Made by a program: the position numbers and the translations under genes. A stretch of 64,000 nucleotides of DNA, from positions 114,561,225-114,625,224 of the forward strand of contig NC_080683.1 of the NCBI RefSeq assembly GCF_030445035.2, read 5' to 3'. This DNA comes from Dasypus novemcinctus. Taxonomy: Eukaryota; Chordata; Mammalia; Cingulata; Dasypodidae. Under the pieces are notes generated by a model. The model was not told the DNA's origin, searched no databases, and was given only the letters and a program-made list of their open reading frames with translations. Positions within the stretch are counted from its first letter, which is position 1. Each line of letters starts with the position of its first letter. Below, piece after piece: positions 34,240 to 45,735 of this stretch.

Positions 34240-35260
34240 GGAACCTCTTAACCAGATGCACTCTGAAGAATGTTACATTAAGACCCAGCAATATCATTGC
34301 TAGGTATATTCCCAGAAGTACTGAGAGAAGTGACAGTAATGGACATCTGCACACCAATGTCCATAGCAATGTTGATTCACAATAGCCAAAAGCTGGAAAT
34401 AATCCCCCCAAGTGTCCAGCAACTGATGAGCGGATAACCAAATTGTGGAGTACATACTCGATGGAATATTATGCTGTGGTAAGAAGAAATGAAGTCGTGA
34501 AATATATGACAATATGGATGAACCTGGAGGATATGCTTAGTAAAGCAAGCCAGACACAAAAAGACAAATACTGTATGACTGCCCTATTAATGACTTAAAT
34601 ATGTGAAATATGAATATGGGTAAAATTGTATATTTAAGACTGTTTTTCTTTGAAGCTGAACAAATGTAGGTTAATACTATAAAATGTTACTATCAGACAA
34701 AAAAAGCCACATTATATTAAGTGACGGAGACCAGACATAGAGTACTACATATGGTATGATTCCATTTATATAAAATGTAAATATAAATGAATTTATAAAG
34801 ATAAAATTAGATTAGTGTTTATGTAGGGCTGAGGAAGGAATGCTAAGGGGTGTGGAGTTGTTCTTTTTGAAGTAATGAAATTGTTCTAAAATTTTTGAGA
34901 TAATGAATGTAAAACATTGTGATTATACTAAAAGCCACTGATTATAGACTTAATATAGATCATAAGGTATGTGAAGATACCTCAATAAAACTGCTTAATA
35001 AATAAATAATTGTGCAAGAACAGCCAGAAATAGCAGCTATGTATAGCAGGGGAAACAGATATTGAAAGGTGAGGAATTTTCCTCTTTGTTTTTTTTGTTT
35101 ATATTATTAATGAAATAATGAAAATGTTTTAATAATGAGTGAAGTAATGCACGCACAACTATGTGATTATACCAAATACTATTGATTGTTCACTTTGGAT
35201 AAACTGTATGCTTTATTAATATGCATCAATAAAACAGATTTGTTTAAAAAAAGATACTAA
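34240..35260 (+). mobile_element. LINE-1 3' end fragments, ancient
   Basis: 'gctaggtatattcccagaagt', 'cacaatagccaaaagctgga', 'gatggaatattatgctgtgg' and 'tatggatgaacctggaggat' are standard wording of old L1 3' regions. Two further blocks to 35,260 ('catatggtatgattccattt', 'aatactattgattgttcactt', 'caataaaacag') look like additional L1 tails. No coding frame survives. Confidence 0.75.
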
Positions 35261-35623
35261 AAAGGTTATTATATAAAAGAAAACAAAAAAGAGCCAATTG
35301 AATACGAATACTTAGGTGACCTATAGAACACAGCAAAAAAAGCATTTATTTACCATTTTCCCTGGATGACTTTTATGCTTATCATCAGTTTATATCCTAT
35401 TGATTATGAAATAAGTCCTCAGTGACTATCAAAAAATCCTCAAGCTCAAGGAACAAAATAAAAACAGTAAAGATTTCCATATTTTAATTTATGTTTTTCT
35501 GGGTTAGAGTAACATGTTATTTGAAATTCTAGCATCACCACTTAAAAATAAAGTTAGTACTTTTTAGAATAAAGTTACTATGAATTTATAGAAACAGAAG
35601 AAATAAAACATTTTGAAACTTAC
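35261..35623 (-). other. HBS1L: HBS1L intron, AT-rich, no feature recognised
   Basis: AT-rich intron sequence next to the donor of the 35,624-35,732 exon; nothing recognised. Confidence 0.5.
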
Positions 35624-35732
35624 AGGAAATCCTTTAGTGATGGGTATTTCAATATTAAAGATAAGGATTCGGGCTCTGAAGCGAGTGCAGGCTTTGATGG
35701 GTTGCTTGGGACCACAAAATATGCAGCCAACA
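35624..35732 (-). CDS. HBS1L: HBS1L exon (window residues 384-420, domain III)
   Basis: 109 nt between acceptor tgtttcag and donor cct|gtaagt. Encodes [20 protein letters not shown], then [17 protein letters not shown]. Gln replaces the Val of human GPKVPIK. The acceptor's pyrimidine tract is a (TTCA)n microsatellite (35,743-35,766, minus strand). Confidence 0.96.
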
Positions 35733-35742
35733 CTGAAACATA

Positions 35743-35766
35743 AATGAATGAATGAATGAATGAATG
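35743..35766. repeat. (AATG)6 microsatellite at a splice acceptor
   Basis: Six uninterrupted AATG units on the plus strand, (CATT)6 in HBS1L sense. They end 10 bases from the exon boundary at 35,732 and so make up the pyrimidine tract region. Confidence 0.95.
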
Positions 35767-36145
35767 AAGGTAGATGGGGGACAAATACATTTACATTCAA
35801 TATGCATACTTCTGAAACATATAAAAAGAAAGACAAATAAGTAAATTAAGGACTTTCTCTAAATACTCCCTTCTGGATTAGATAAAGCATGGTTTTATGC
35901 CATTAACCTTATATTCTTATTCTTATCTTGCAGATGTCACTCAAAGAACATGACATATATTCATTCCAAATTTACACAGACTTGGTTTTTCATTTAACAT
36001 TCTTATATTTCCATGAGGAGTTTATGTTTGGCCAAATGAAATTTCAAATTCTCATTCTTTCAGATGAACTAGTAGATTGCAAACATGTATGTTTTGGAGC
36101 CCTGTATATAAAACAACGGTTGCTTAAAATCATTTTGTCACTCAC

Positions 36146-36236
36146 TTGATTTTGATGATATCCATCCCAACCAAAGTAAGACTAACATGATCTCCTGCTG
36201 CTGCCCAATCAACAGGTTCATCATGCAGGGTGATTC
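36146..36236 (-). CDS. HBS1L: HBS1L exon (window residues 354-384, domain II/III)
   Basis: 91 nt between acceptor catttccag and donor aa|gtgagt. Encodes [20 protein letters not shown] and [10 protein letters not shown], ending two bases into an Asn codon. Confidence 0.95.
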
Positions 36237-36964
36237 CTGGAAATGAGTAAGAACCAAAGCATACAGTGAAACACTTCGATGTCAAGACATAACAACCAAG
36301 AGAACTTGGCTGATTTATGCTTCATCAGACACTACTCATCATTTTCAAGATGAATGGATCGAGAGTGAGAAGTGTTAACTGTGAGCGTTGAGGAAAACAC
36401 ACTTCCTCTAGACTTGACTCTTTTGGAACACCACCCTAGGTATAATGTGACTTGTATGTGCCCACAAAAGGCTGATTTCTGCTTATTTAATCAAGAGTTT
36501 TAAACACACTGACACAACTATTATGTTCAATAAGCAGGTCCCATTCAAATATTTCTTTGCAGGCTTAATAATGACACAGTTCAAATTATTCTTAAGGACA
36601 CAGAAGATGGGACTGGGGAAGAGGGATAGTTGTATTTTATTCTCTTCTGCTTTGTTTTTATTTAGCCACCCACCACTAGCCAGTATTCTGAGTAATCCAC
36701 TGGGCATTCATACAAATTCAGTATTCAGATAGACCTCACAGCCCCCTCACTATTTCTGGCTCAAAGACAACTTGTCAGAGAGAGATCTGCATTCTGAACA
36801 CTCATTATATGCAAAGAAAGAGATATCTTTAAGAAAATAGTGATAAAATTGAATTTAAAAATGATCCCAGGTGTCATAACTATAGCACCTAGAGGTAATC
36901 CTAGACAGCAATTTCAAAGGACAATACTCAAGTTACTCTAACTGAAGGCTTTATTTTTCCCTTC
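36237..36964 (-). other. HBS1L: HBS1L intron, part
   Basis: AT-rich sequence beside the exon at 36,146-36,236; nothing recognised. Confidence 0.5.
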
Positions 36965-37255
36965 TTTATTTTTTTTTTTTAAATGTTACATTAAAAAAAT
37001 ATGAGGTCCCCATATACCCCCCATCCCTCACTCCACTCCTCCCTCATCAACAACCTCTTTCATAACCATGGCACATTCACTGCATTTAGTGAATACATTT
37101 TGGAGCACTGCTGTACCACATGGATAGTGGTTTACATTATAGTTTACACTCTCCCCCAGTCCACCCAGTGGGCCATGGCAGGAGACACAATGTCCAGCAT
37201 CTGTCCCTGCAGTACCACCTAGGACAGCTCCAAGTCCTGAAAATGCCCCCACATC
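36965..37255 (-). mobile_element. LINE-1 3' end fragment (same family as 225-760)
   Basis: Antisense copy of the xenarthran L1 3' end: 'aatgttacattaaaaaaata', 'gaggtccccatatacccccc', 'tacattttggagcactgctg' and 'agtttacactctcccccagt' correspond in reverse to 225-760 and 48,350-48,640. Confidence 0.75.
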
Positions 37256-38440
37256 ATATCTCTTCCTCCCTCAAGTGATCCCATACTTTCTGCATTTATA
37301 GAGTAAGTTCCTTTTTCTTAGAACCGGAATCTTTTGATGAAGACAATGTGAAGGCCATCCCCAGTGCAACAGTTCCTGATTGGTTTTTAGTATCTTATAA
37401 TTTATACATGTCTCACTGAAAATACTCATTTTTCCAATGAAGCACACTCTCAAGGGACAGTTTCTTAGAGATCTTTAGGGATTTCAAGGAGAGCTTTAAG
37501 AGATGAGACCACCTACAGTTTTATTCAAAATGTCCTCTAAGTAGTCATCTGCATTAATCAGGAGATGGGCCATAACTTTCATAAAGGTATCAAAGAGGTT
37601 CTTGACTCCAAAAACATTAAAAAGTACCATATTAAGGAATGTCTGTTAAATATTAACTAATAAATTGTTTTTAATATAAATTAAAAATGATATCTGATTT
37701 TTGCTCTGAAATGTGGGATAGAAGACAGCAGTTTGCTACTTACATCCAAAAAGATTTACCTTTGGCTCAAGATTTTGAATAGCCTTCATACTAAAAGCTC
37801 AATTAACAAAAAAATACAGGTTTGAGGATTATAAAAAAATTACTTATTCTCAAAATAGCTTGCTCACACACAAAGACATGACTAGTATTTGAAAATATGT
37901 GTAGCTCTTAATCACTTAAAATAAAAGCAGGAAAGTACACTTGAAAACAACGCATCTATGAAAAAAGAGACTTTAAAAAGTGCCTATCATATTTTATATA
38001 ATCAGAATTTTCATGATCCCTGTGCAGGCAGAGAGAAAAAGGTCAAAAAGAATAACTTTGGTTTTCATTCCCTTATTCATCTTTAAGTTCTGGTTACTAT
38101 GTTCCTTGAACAGATATTCATTAATTTCTTATAATCTTCAAGAAATTTCCTTTTAAAAAGTGAGCAAATTAATTCAAACCAAATGTATGTTCAAATTTGC
38201 AAACTAGTCAGGTACAACTCTGAATATAAACTATAAATTATATTAACAAAGAAAAACATTAAAACTTAGTTTTTTTTAACCTTTCACTGCTATACTTTAG
38301 CTTAAATTAGTTAAAAATAGTATTACTTTTTAGGGTAAAGCAGACTTTCAGGTTTTTATTGAAGTCAGAGGCTTAGTTAAAATCTGGAATAAGGGAGGTA
38401 TGCAATTATACATTTTTTAGTTTACTAGGTGTTGTATTTT
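37256..38440 (-). other. HBS1L: HBS1L intron, AT-rich
   Basis: No feature recognised. Confidence 0.5.
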
Positions 38441-38449
38441 TGCCTCGGT

Positions 38450-38865
38450 ACTTTCATGTACATTTTAAATTTTATGTTTTTATTTATGTTTTAGAGCAAT
38501 TGTATGTTTAAAGAAAAATCATGCCATGTCTCCATATACTACCCCACTCCCCCACACAGTTTTCTGGATTATTAACAATTTGCATTAGTGTAGTGCATCA
38601 TTACAATTGATGTGCCAAGAGTATTATAATTAAATCACTAGCTATAGCCTACAGTATTACATTAGGATTCACTCTTTGTGTTGTACAATTCTAGGGATTC
38701 TATTTTAAAATTTTTATTGCAGTAACATATATATGGCATAAAATTCTCCATTTTTACCACTGTCAAGTATATAATTCAATGGTGTTACACGGTGTTACAC
38801 TCACAGTGTTGGACTACCATCACCACCATCCATTACCAAAATTTGGGAATTATAAACTTCTAATC
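38450..38865 (-). mobile_element. LINE-1 3'UTR fragment, ancient
   Basis: 'tattgcagtaacatatatat', 'ttctccatttttaccactgt', 'tataattcaatggtgttaca' and 'actaccatcaccaccatcca' are the reverse of the usual old L1 3'UTR. It carries an internal 10-bp tandem duplication of ggtgttacac. Confidence 0.65.
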
Positions 38866-39497
38866 AGAATTAGGAAAAGAATAGTATGTCTAATCTAAGG
38901 TCAAATGATGAGACATAGTTATCAGCCATTATGAAAAGATACATATTAGACCCATGAGCAAAGGCAATGACTGGGGCACATTAACTCAGTTTCTCTTTTC
39001 AACATCAGGTTTTTCTACATTTGCATATTATTTTCTTAATTAGGACTCCCTGTCAATGTTTTCTGGTATACACGTGATCAAAGCTATTAATTTATAGAAA
39101 TTCTGAAATATACATTTCCAAGTAACAGACTATAGCAGTCTGTTTAGCCAGATGTAATTTCTGCTACAAAATAAGGTTTTAAATGTATCTGTCAGGTATC
39201 TATCAGCCTGGTTAAGCCCTAACCAAACTTCTCAAATAAGCATTAAAAAAAAAAAAAGCTACCAGGCTACCATAGTTGGAATGTTCTATGTACACACATA
39301 TATACACAGTCACATCAGAAAAAAATCGTTTAATGTTTTCACATTTTTATCTTTGACAGTTAGTATCATTTTGACAATCAGTTACAATTTTGGTAAGAGG
39401 TTATGTACTCTGGAGTTAATAACTAAACTACTGCAAAAAAAAAAAAATGCTGTCTCAACTCTAAGGTTTGTTTACCAAGAGTCTTGTAGTGGAATAC
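38866..39497 (-). other. HBS1L: HBS1L intron, AT-rich
   Basis: No feature recognised beyond A runs near 39,244-39,256 and 39,436-39,447. Confidence 0.5.
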
Positions 39498-39602
39498 CTT
39501 TTGCAGTACACGTTTCATTCGGAGGCATTGCTAGCAGCCGGTCACCAGTCTGGATGTAACCAGCTTCAATTTTACCAGTTACACAAAATCCAGATCCTTG
39601 AT
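39498..39602 (-). CDS. HBS1L: HBS1L exon (window residues 319-354, domain II)
   Basis: 105 nt between acceptor attttgcag and donor aaag|gtattc. Encodes [20 protein letters not shown] and [16 protein letters not shown], the strand-turn core of domain II. Separated from the preceding exon by a 10.6-kb intron filled with transposons. Confidence 0.95.
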
Positions 39603-41215
39603 CTGCAAAATATGACAAAATACTATGATTTATATAGCAATGTTATGTTAGCTAATATTTATTCCTTACATTTATAGTTCGATGGATATTAAGCAATAAT
39701 CATTTCAGAATTTTTAACGTATTTATAATTATGGCATGTCACATTCTACTCTTTAAAGATTTTCCTGCAAATAAAAATATTCATATTATATTGAATACTT
39801 TAGGACCAGCTATAGGGATAAAGAGATGAAAATAAAAGTCTCTACCCTTACGGAGTTACATTAGCGAAGAGATAGACAAAACCAACTGTACCGTCCTGAG
39901 AAAATTCCATTCATAATGTGCAAGGGAAATGAAGAAGAAGGTCAATGTCCCCAGAAAGGGGAGGATTTCACTTGAGCTGAGCGCTCTGCAGAAGGACTGG
40001 GAGTTTCTGGGGAAGCTTGTGTGATTGGGCAGGGGAAGGAGGAAGGCACTGCCAACCCTGGAAAGTGTGTGTGCAAAGGTCTGTCGTAACTGATGTGCAT
40101 GCACTAAGAGCCACCTGTGGTCAATATGATGGGGCCTCACAGAGACTACACAGGCAGGCAAGGGACAAATCAGTCATGCAGGGGGTTTGAATTTCAGCCT
40201 TCAGTTAAGTAATGGAAAGCTAGTAAAGAATTCTGAACAGAGAAGTACCATAACGGTATTTGTTAGAGCACAGCAGAGGTTGAATTGCACACACACCACC
40301 TGTAGAGAAGGGGTGAATTCAAGACTTTAGGAAGAAGGAGTGAGAGGTTTGGAGTGATAAGGTTAATGGGGGATACTGACAAAAAGCTCTGGAGAAATCT
40401 GAGATGACGTCCTTAACTGTGAGATAGGAAATTAAGTAACAAGCATGGCTGAATCTGGCAGACAGGTAAAGAAGCTGTATTCCAGGGGCAGAGATCACAC
40501 AGAATTCCCAACAACGGCACCCTCGGGAGCACAGGTGGTGGAGGTGTAGCGGCAGCAGACGTGTGTCTCAAGAGCAGAGATGAGGTTTGGGGTGGAGATG
40601 CAGTTTGGGAAACCTCAAGACACAGAAGGGGATAAACCCAGGGATGCAGAGGAACCTGAGGACAGATAACCATGTGAGGACAGAGGACGAGGAGCCACAG
40701 AGGAGGAGGCCAGAGAGACAGCAGGTGAGCAGGAGAAAGTGGGCCACAGACCAAGAGGAAAGTTTGGGGGAGAGGGGAGCTGACAGCTTCGGAAGTAAAG
40801 CCAGGACCAAGCCAGAGAGAACTGGAAACTATCGACTGACTCTGGCACCCCTGGTGTAATTTGGTGACGGTGAGAACACCCTGTGAGGAAGAGGAGCAGC
40901 CCAGGCAGAAGGCAGGAGGTGGGCTGAGAAGAGGAGGTGGCATATGGTCAGCAGCCGCGTTAATGAAAAGAAAATCAAGTACTTCTTGCATTTTAAGTAG
41001 ACAATGGGCGTTTTGGAAACCACAACTATAAATCTAGAAGGCTGGAAGCTAATAACAGCAGCAAATTTCAACCTCATAACATGGTTTTTCAAAGCACCTT
41101 CCTTCACTTATCTATCATTCCTTATCAAAATACGTACTAGGTGCCAGGTCCTACAAACAGACAGAGCAGAGGCAGGAGCTGCTCTCAAGGAGTTCTCAAC
41201 CCAAGTAGAATAAAC
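39603..41215 (-). other. HBS1L: HBS1L 10.6-kb intron, left part
   Basis: Mixed sequence with a moderately GC-rich patch (40,400-40,960) that gives a 192-residue open frame on the minus strand and smaller frames on the plus strand. The text ('gtcatgcagggggtttgaat', 'gaacagagaagtaccataac') suggests an old dispersed repeat rather than an exon; the frame is Pro/Ser/Leu-rich with no domain. Near 41,125-41,215 is an L2-like 'gtactaggtgccaggtcc' fragment. Confidence 0.45.
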
Positions 41216-41775
41216 AGCACACAGAGGGCGGCCCTGGTGGGGGGTGAGCAGGCCAGATACAACTCACTGCTTCTCAGTTCTGATTCACCCTTCACTGCAG
41301 GCTCTGCAATAATGCAGATGGTACCTAGACATATCGCTTCTTTGCCAGCTGATTAGAAGAGGGTGCAGGCCAGCATGGGGGAGGAAGGCTTTTCCTCTCC
41401 CTGGTCCCAGGTGGCTTCTCTCATAGGCCCCAGCAGGGCCCAGCAGCCAACAGGACATGGCACCCCACCGGGTGGCTTTGCAGCCTCAGTGAAGTTCTCC
41501 ATCACTCCATCAGCCAGAGCACATCCCCTCCAAAATGGTCTAGATTTCTGCCTGGAGGGGGCAGGGGCGTGGGGGTTCTTTTCGAGATCCTCTTCCACAG
41601 GAGCAGTGGCTGCTCCCCATACCTGCGATTCCTGAATTCTTTTGTTCTTGTATCCTTACAAGCTGGTCCTCCGTTATTCTCCTCTCCTACCACAACTAAG
41701 AATTCTTAAATTAAGCTTTCCCTGCTCAAATTCCTATATGGTTTCTGTCTCCTGACTGGACTCTGGCTGGTAACA
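41216..41775 (+). repeat. Old dispersed repeat, possibly LTR-type
   Basis: The right end reads 'aattaagctttccctgctcaa' and 'ggtttctgtctcctgactgg' with 'actctggctgg', wording typical of the end of an old mammalian LTR or DNA element. The family is not assigned and no coding sequence is seen. Confidence 0.4.
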
Positions 41776-43111
41776 GTGGGTAACATCAGTTAAGGTTCTC
41801 AGAAATGACACCTGAGCTGAGTTTTAAAGAATTTTTAGAAGAGTCCACCAGGAAAAGGGTAATGGGTGTGTGTACACACATGTGCATGACAGGGTGGGAG
41901 ACATTCAATGTTCTCTACTTTGGATGTTAACAATCAGAGGCACACAATTTTCTGTTTAAGGGAAACTAACCAATGCAGTCATACCTTTTACAACCACTTG
42001 GCCTAATCAGGTCATGTCTGAATATGTCTTGTAGAATTCACTACTTCCCAAAGCAGGCCATTCCCCTTCATACCTCTGATAGTCAGAAAGGTCTTCCTTG
42101 TATTAAGAGGAAATCTGTCTCCTAACCTGTTTACTGGTCACCCAGGTCTTTTCTCTGAAACAATAGAGAAAATATCCAAACCCTGTCCATATACAGCTTC
42201 TCAAATAATTAGGACAACTGCATTCTTTTTCCTCATGTTTAAAATGTACCCTTCCTTCCCCAACCACCCAAGACTCAGTCAACTCCCTCTAGGCAGAAAA
42301 GGAGTTTTATGCTTTTCTGCAGACCCGACAGCAGAAGAAAGATGCTGCAGCCATATTAGTGCCAACTTTAAGGAAGGTGTTAAGGCAAAAAGTATTTTTT
42401 GAGACAAAGAGAAACACTTCTAAGGGTAAGTGCTTCAATTCACTAAGAAGGCGACAACTATAAATGTTTATGCACCTAACAACATGATTTCAAAACGTAT
42501 AAAGTAAAAAGTGACCAAACAACAAGGAAAAATAAACAGGTCCACACCAGAGGAATATTTTAAAATACATGTCTCCATAACTGGTAGAAATAACAGATTA
42601 AACCAGTCAAGACGATGTTTTGAAGAATACAATTAGCAAACTTTATCTGACATATGTGACCTTACATTATTTTCAAGGACTTGCTGAACACTTTAAAAAG
42701 TGAACAGTATGCTCAGCAGTAAAGCAACTCTCCACGGATCAAAATCACATCAAAGATGTGCTCTGACCACAATGAAAGTAAGCTAGAAATCAGGGTGGGA
42801 GGATGTTTTAAACAAATGGAAAACTGGATGAAATATGTGAAACAGCTGTTTTTAGACAATGGACCTTATTACAATCCCTCTGAGAAGGAAATAAAAAAAA
42901 CTGAGGGCCACAATCTCCCGGCCTTCTGCCTACAGGCGCAATTGGGACCACAGTGAAGAAAGGGGATTCCAAGCAGAGCACAGGGAACTTGCTGAGTCAA
43001 GGAAATAAAAAAAGGTCAGTGACACTGAGGTCATTGGAATTTAAGGAGCAGAGTTCAGGAGAGGAGGAAGATAAGCAAAACCAAAACAACCTAAAAAAAT
43101 CTGTCCTAGGG
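41776..43111 (-). other. HBS1L: HBS1L 10.6-kb intron, part
   Basis: AT-rich to mixed sequence; a decayed L1-like stretch may lie at 42,460-42,900 ('aaatcacatcaaagatgtgc', 'aaatggaaaactggatgaaa'). No exon recognised. Confidence 0.45.
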
Positions 43112-43123
43112 CTCTCCTTGAGT

Positions 43124-43540
43124 TTTTTTTTTTAAAGATTTATTTTTTTATTTCTCTCCCCTCACCCCGCCCCGCATTGTCTGCTCTCCTGTCCATTCAC
43201 TGTGTGTTCTTCTGTGTCCGCTTGCATTCTTGTCAGTGGCACCAGGAATCTCTGTCTCTTTTTTCTTGCATCATCTTGCTGCGTCAGTTCTCCGTGTGTG
43301 CGGCACCACTCCTGGGCGGGCTGTGCTCTTTTAACACAGGGCGACTGTCCTTGCAGGGTGCACTCCTTGCGTATGGGGCTCCCCTATGCAGGGGACACCC
43401 CTTTATGGCACAGCACTTCTTGTGCACAGCAGTACTGTGTATGGGCCAGCTCACCACACATGTCAGGAGGCCCTGGGTTTGAACCCTGGGCCTCCCATAT
43501 GGTAGGTGGACACTCTATCAGTTGAGCCAAATCTGCTTCC
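43124..43540 (-). mobile_element. DAS-like SINE with perfect 12-bp target duplication
   Basis: Antisense: tail 'ttttaaagatttattttttt', GC-rich body with 'tgtgtgttcttctgtgtccgc' and 'gcatcatcttgctgcgtcag', head region 'gtttgaaccctgggcctccc' and 'gagccaaatctgcttccc'. The direct repeat ctctccttgagt flanks it at 43,112-43,123 and 43,541-43,552. Confidence 0.92.
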
Positions 43541-43552
43541 CTCTCCTTGAGT

Positions 43553-44320
43553 ATTAAACACTAAGCTCCACAGGCATAAACTGAACACACATAAGGGCCG
43601 GCAAAGTGCAACCAAGGAGGTAGGGTCTGTCTGGTTTTCAGAGCTCAAAAAGGATGGGCACTGTTCCCCAGGGTGGAGAGGCTTCACTGATTACTTGGGA
43701 CACGCAGAAGGGATCCCAGAAGAGCGGTGCCTTAGTAATGGTGCAAAACCATCCCTAGGGTAAAGGTTCCTGCAGACCGGCCCTGACAAAGCTTAAATAA
43801 CAAGCAACAAAGAGTTACACTTAACTACAAGTAACTTCACTGCCTACCCAGCACAATTTAAAGTGGGGCGTCTGTGAGCTTGAATTGAAAATTCAAAACA
43901 AGATTATTCTTTGCGGGACATGTTGGTGCAGGTATGATATAGTTACTAAATAATACACAGTATAGTGTGGACTTAGTATGATTTTTATTTTGATGTGTGT
44001 TCTGAGTGCAATGGATAACTTCCTGAAAAAAGGCTGGTAAGGATGGTGGAGATGGTTTTATGATGTCATAGGAAACTGTGAATTTCTAAATGTTTGCCGA
44101 AAAGGACCATTTGAACAGATGTTGAATCATGTCAGGTTATCAGGTATTGAAATTATGGGAAAGTTGTAAAACGTAATTTTGAATAATCCTAAAATTTAAA
44201 GACATGCTGACGTTGAGTGTCATAAAACTATCTGCCACTACATTCTGGGAAGGGGCCTATGGGTTTCACCTGTGGTTTTGTCCATGGAACAAAAAAGGTT
44301 AAGAACCCCTGATTTAAAGG
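43553..44320 (-). other. HBS1L: HBS1L 10.6-kb intron, part
   Basis: Mixed sequence; the end (44,260-44,320, 'caaaaaaggttaagaacccct') looks like the terminus of an old DNA-type repeat. No exon. Confidence 0.4.
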
Positions 44321-44329
44321 AAGAAAAAA

Positions 44330-45735
44330 AGAATACAGACCCTTGATTGGATTGCCCAGAACCCAGTGTAAAACTACCAGACAGGACAAAGAGCAGGAAT
44401 ATGTGACCTATAAACAGGAGAAAAATTAGGCAAAAGAAAGAGACCCAGAAATGATAGAGATGATGGAATTAGGAGACAAGGACACTATAAATATGCTGGA
44501 AGCTAATAAAGTTTACCTGTATTTAAAAGCATTTAAGAGAAAATATGAGTATAGGTGAGGAGAAAAATAGGACATATATTAAAAAAAACCAAATGAAACT
44601 TCTAGTGATGCAAAACATGTTGTCAGAAGTGAAAAATTCACTGGAATTAATAACATTAGACATTGCACAAAGAAAGAATTGTGAACTTGAAGATGCATCA
44701 AAATGAAGCACAGAAAGGAAAAACAGAACTGAACATACTTAACAGTCTCCGTGATCTATGATTAATACCAAAAGTTCTTACATTCATAGTTAAAAGTTTC
44801 AGAAAGAGATGGGAGACAGGAAATTATAAATTCCACAAAGCCAAGACTCTCGATGAACTCCTAAAAGCAAAAATACAAAGCAAATGACACCAAGATACAT
44901 CAAAATCAAATTCCTCAAACCAGTGATAAGAACACATATTAAAATCAGCCAAAGAATGAGGTACATTATGTTTACTGGGACAAAGATAAAAATATCACAG
45001 ACATCTCATTGGAAAAGATATAAGCTAAAAGATATTAGAACAACATTTTGGAAGTACTGAAAGGAAAAAAAAACAAAACAAAAAACTGTCAGCCTAGAAT
45101 CGTGTAGCCAGGAAAAATATCATTAAAAAAGGAATACATAAAGATATTCTGAGAAAAACAAAAGCTGAAAAAACTTGTCAACAGCAGACTACACTTCAAA
45201 AAACAGTAAAGGGGGAGAGAACTTGGCCCAATGAATAGGGCATCTGTCAACTATATGGGAGGTTCGCGGTTCAAACCCCGGGCCTCCCTGGCCCACGCGC
45301 AGTGCTGATGCACGCAAGGAGTGCCCTGCCACGCAGGGGTGTCTGCCCAAGTAGGGGAGCCCCACGCGCAAGGAGTGCGCCCCGTAAGGAGAGCCGCCCA
45401 GCGCAAGAGGAAGTGCAGCCTGTCTAGGAATGGCGCCGCACACACGGAGAGCTGACACAGCAAGATGATGCAACAAAAAAACACAGATTCCCGGTGCTGC
45501 TGATAAGGATAAAAGAAGAACATGCAGCAAATGGACACGGTGAGCAGACAAATGGGTGGGGGGGAAGGGGAGAGAAATAAATAAAAAATAAATCTTTAAA
45601 AAAAAAAACAGTAAAGAAAGTTCTTAAAGCAAGGAAGATGATACAGAATGAAAACTTGGATCACACTAAGGAATGAAGAGCACCATGAATGGAAAATAAG
45701 TGGGAAAATAAATTAAAAAGCCATTTCTTTAAAAA
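44330..45735 (+). mobile_element. HAL1/L1 5'-region fragment, host of two later insertions
   Basis: 'gacccagaaatgatagagat', 'ttaggagacaaggacactat', 'ttgtgaacttgaagatgcatc', 'tgtcagcctagaatcgtgta' follow the order of old HAL1/L1 sequence. A DAS-like SINE splits it at 45,212-45,607, and a younger L1 adjoins at 45,736. The coding frame is destroyed. Confidence 0.65.
45212..45607 (+). mobile_element. DAS-like SINE, full length, 9-bp target duplication
   Basis: Head 'gagagaacttggcccaatga' (A box), 'ggttcgcggttcaaaccccg' (B box), a GC-rich body with several cacgca/gcgcaagg motifs, 'gacacagcaagatgatgcaa', then tail 'gagaaataaataaaaaataa'. The flanking direct repeat acagtaaag lies at 45,203-45,211 and 45,608-45,616. 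The most complete copy in the window. Confidence 0.93.

Noticed and set aside
40413..40991. 192-residue minus-strand open frame in the HBS1L 10.6-kb intron
   Set aside because: Pro/Ser/Leu-rich with no family motif, overlapping plus-strand frames and repeat-like sequence; it has no matching place in the HBS1L protein.
43177..43525. Open frames of 101-107 residues with Cys-rich text
   Set aside because: They lie wholly inside a DAS-like SINE bounded by a 12-bp target duplication.
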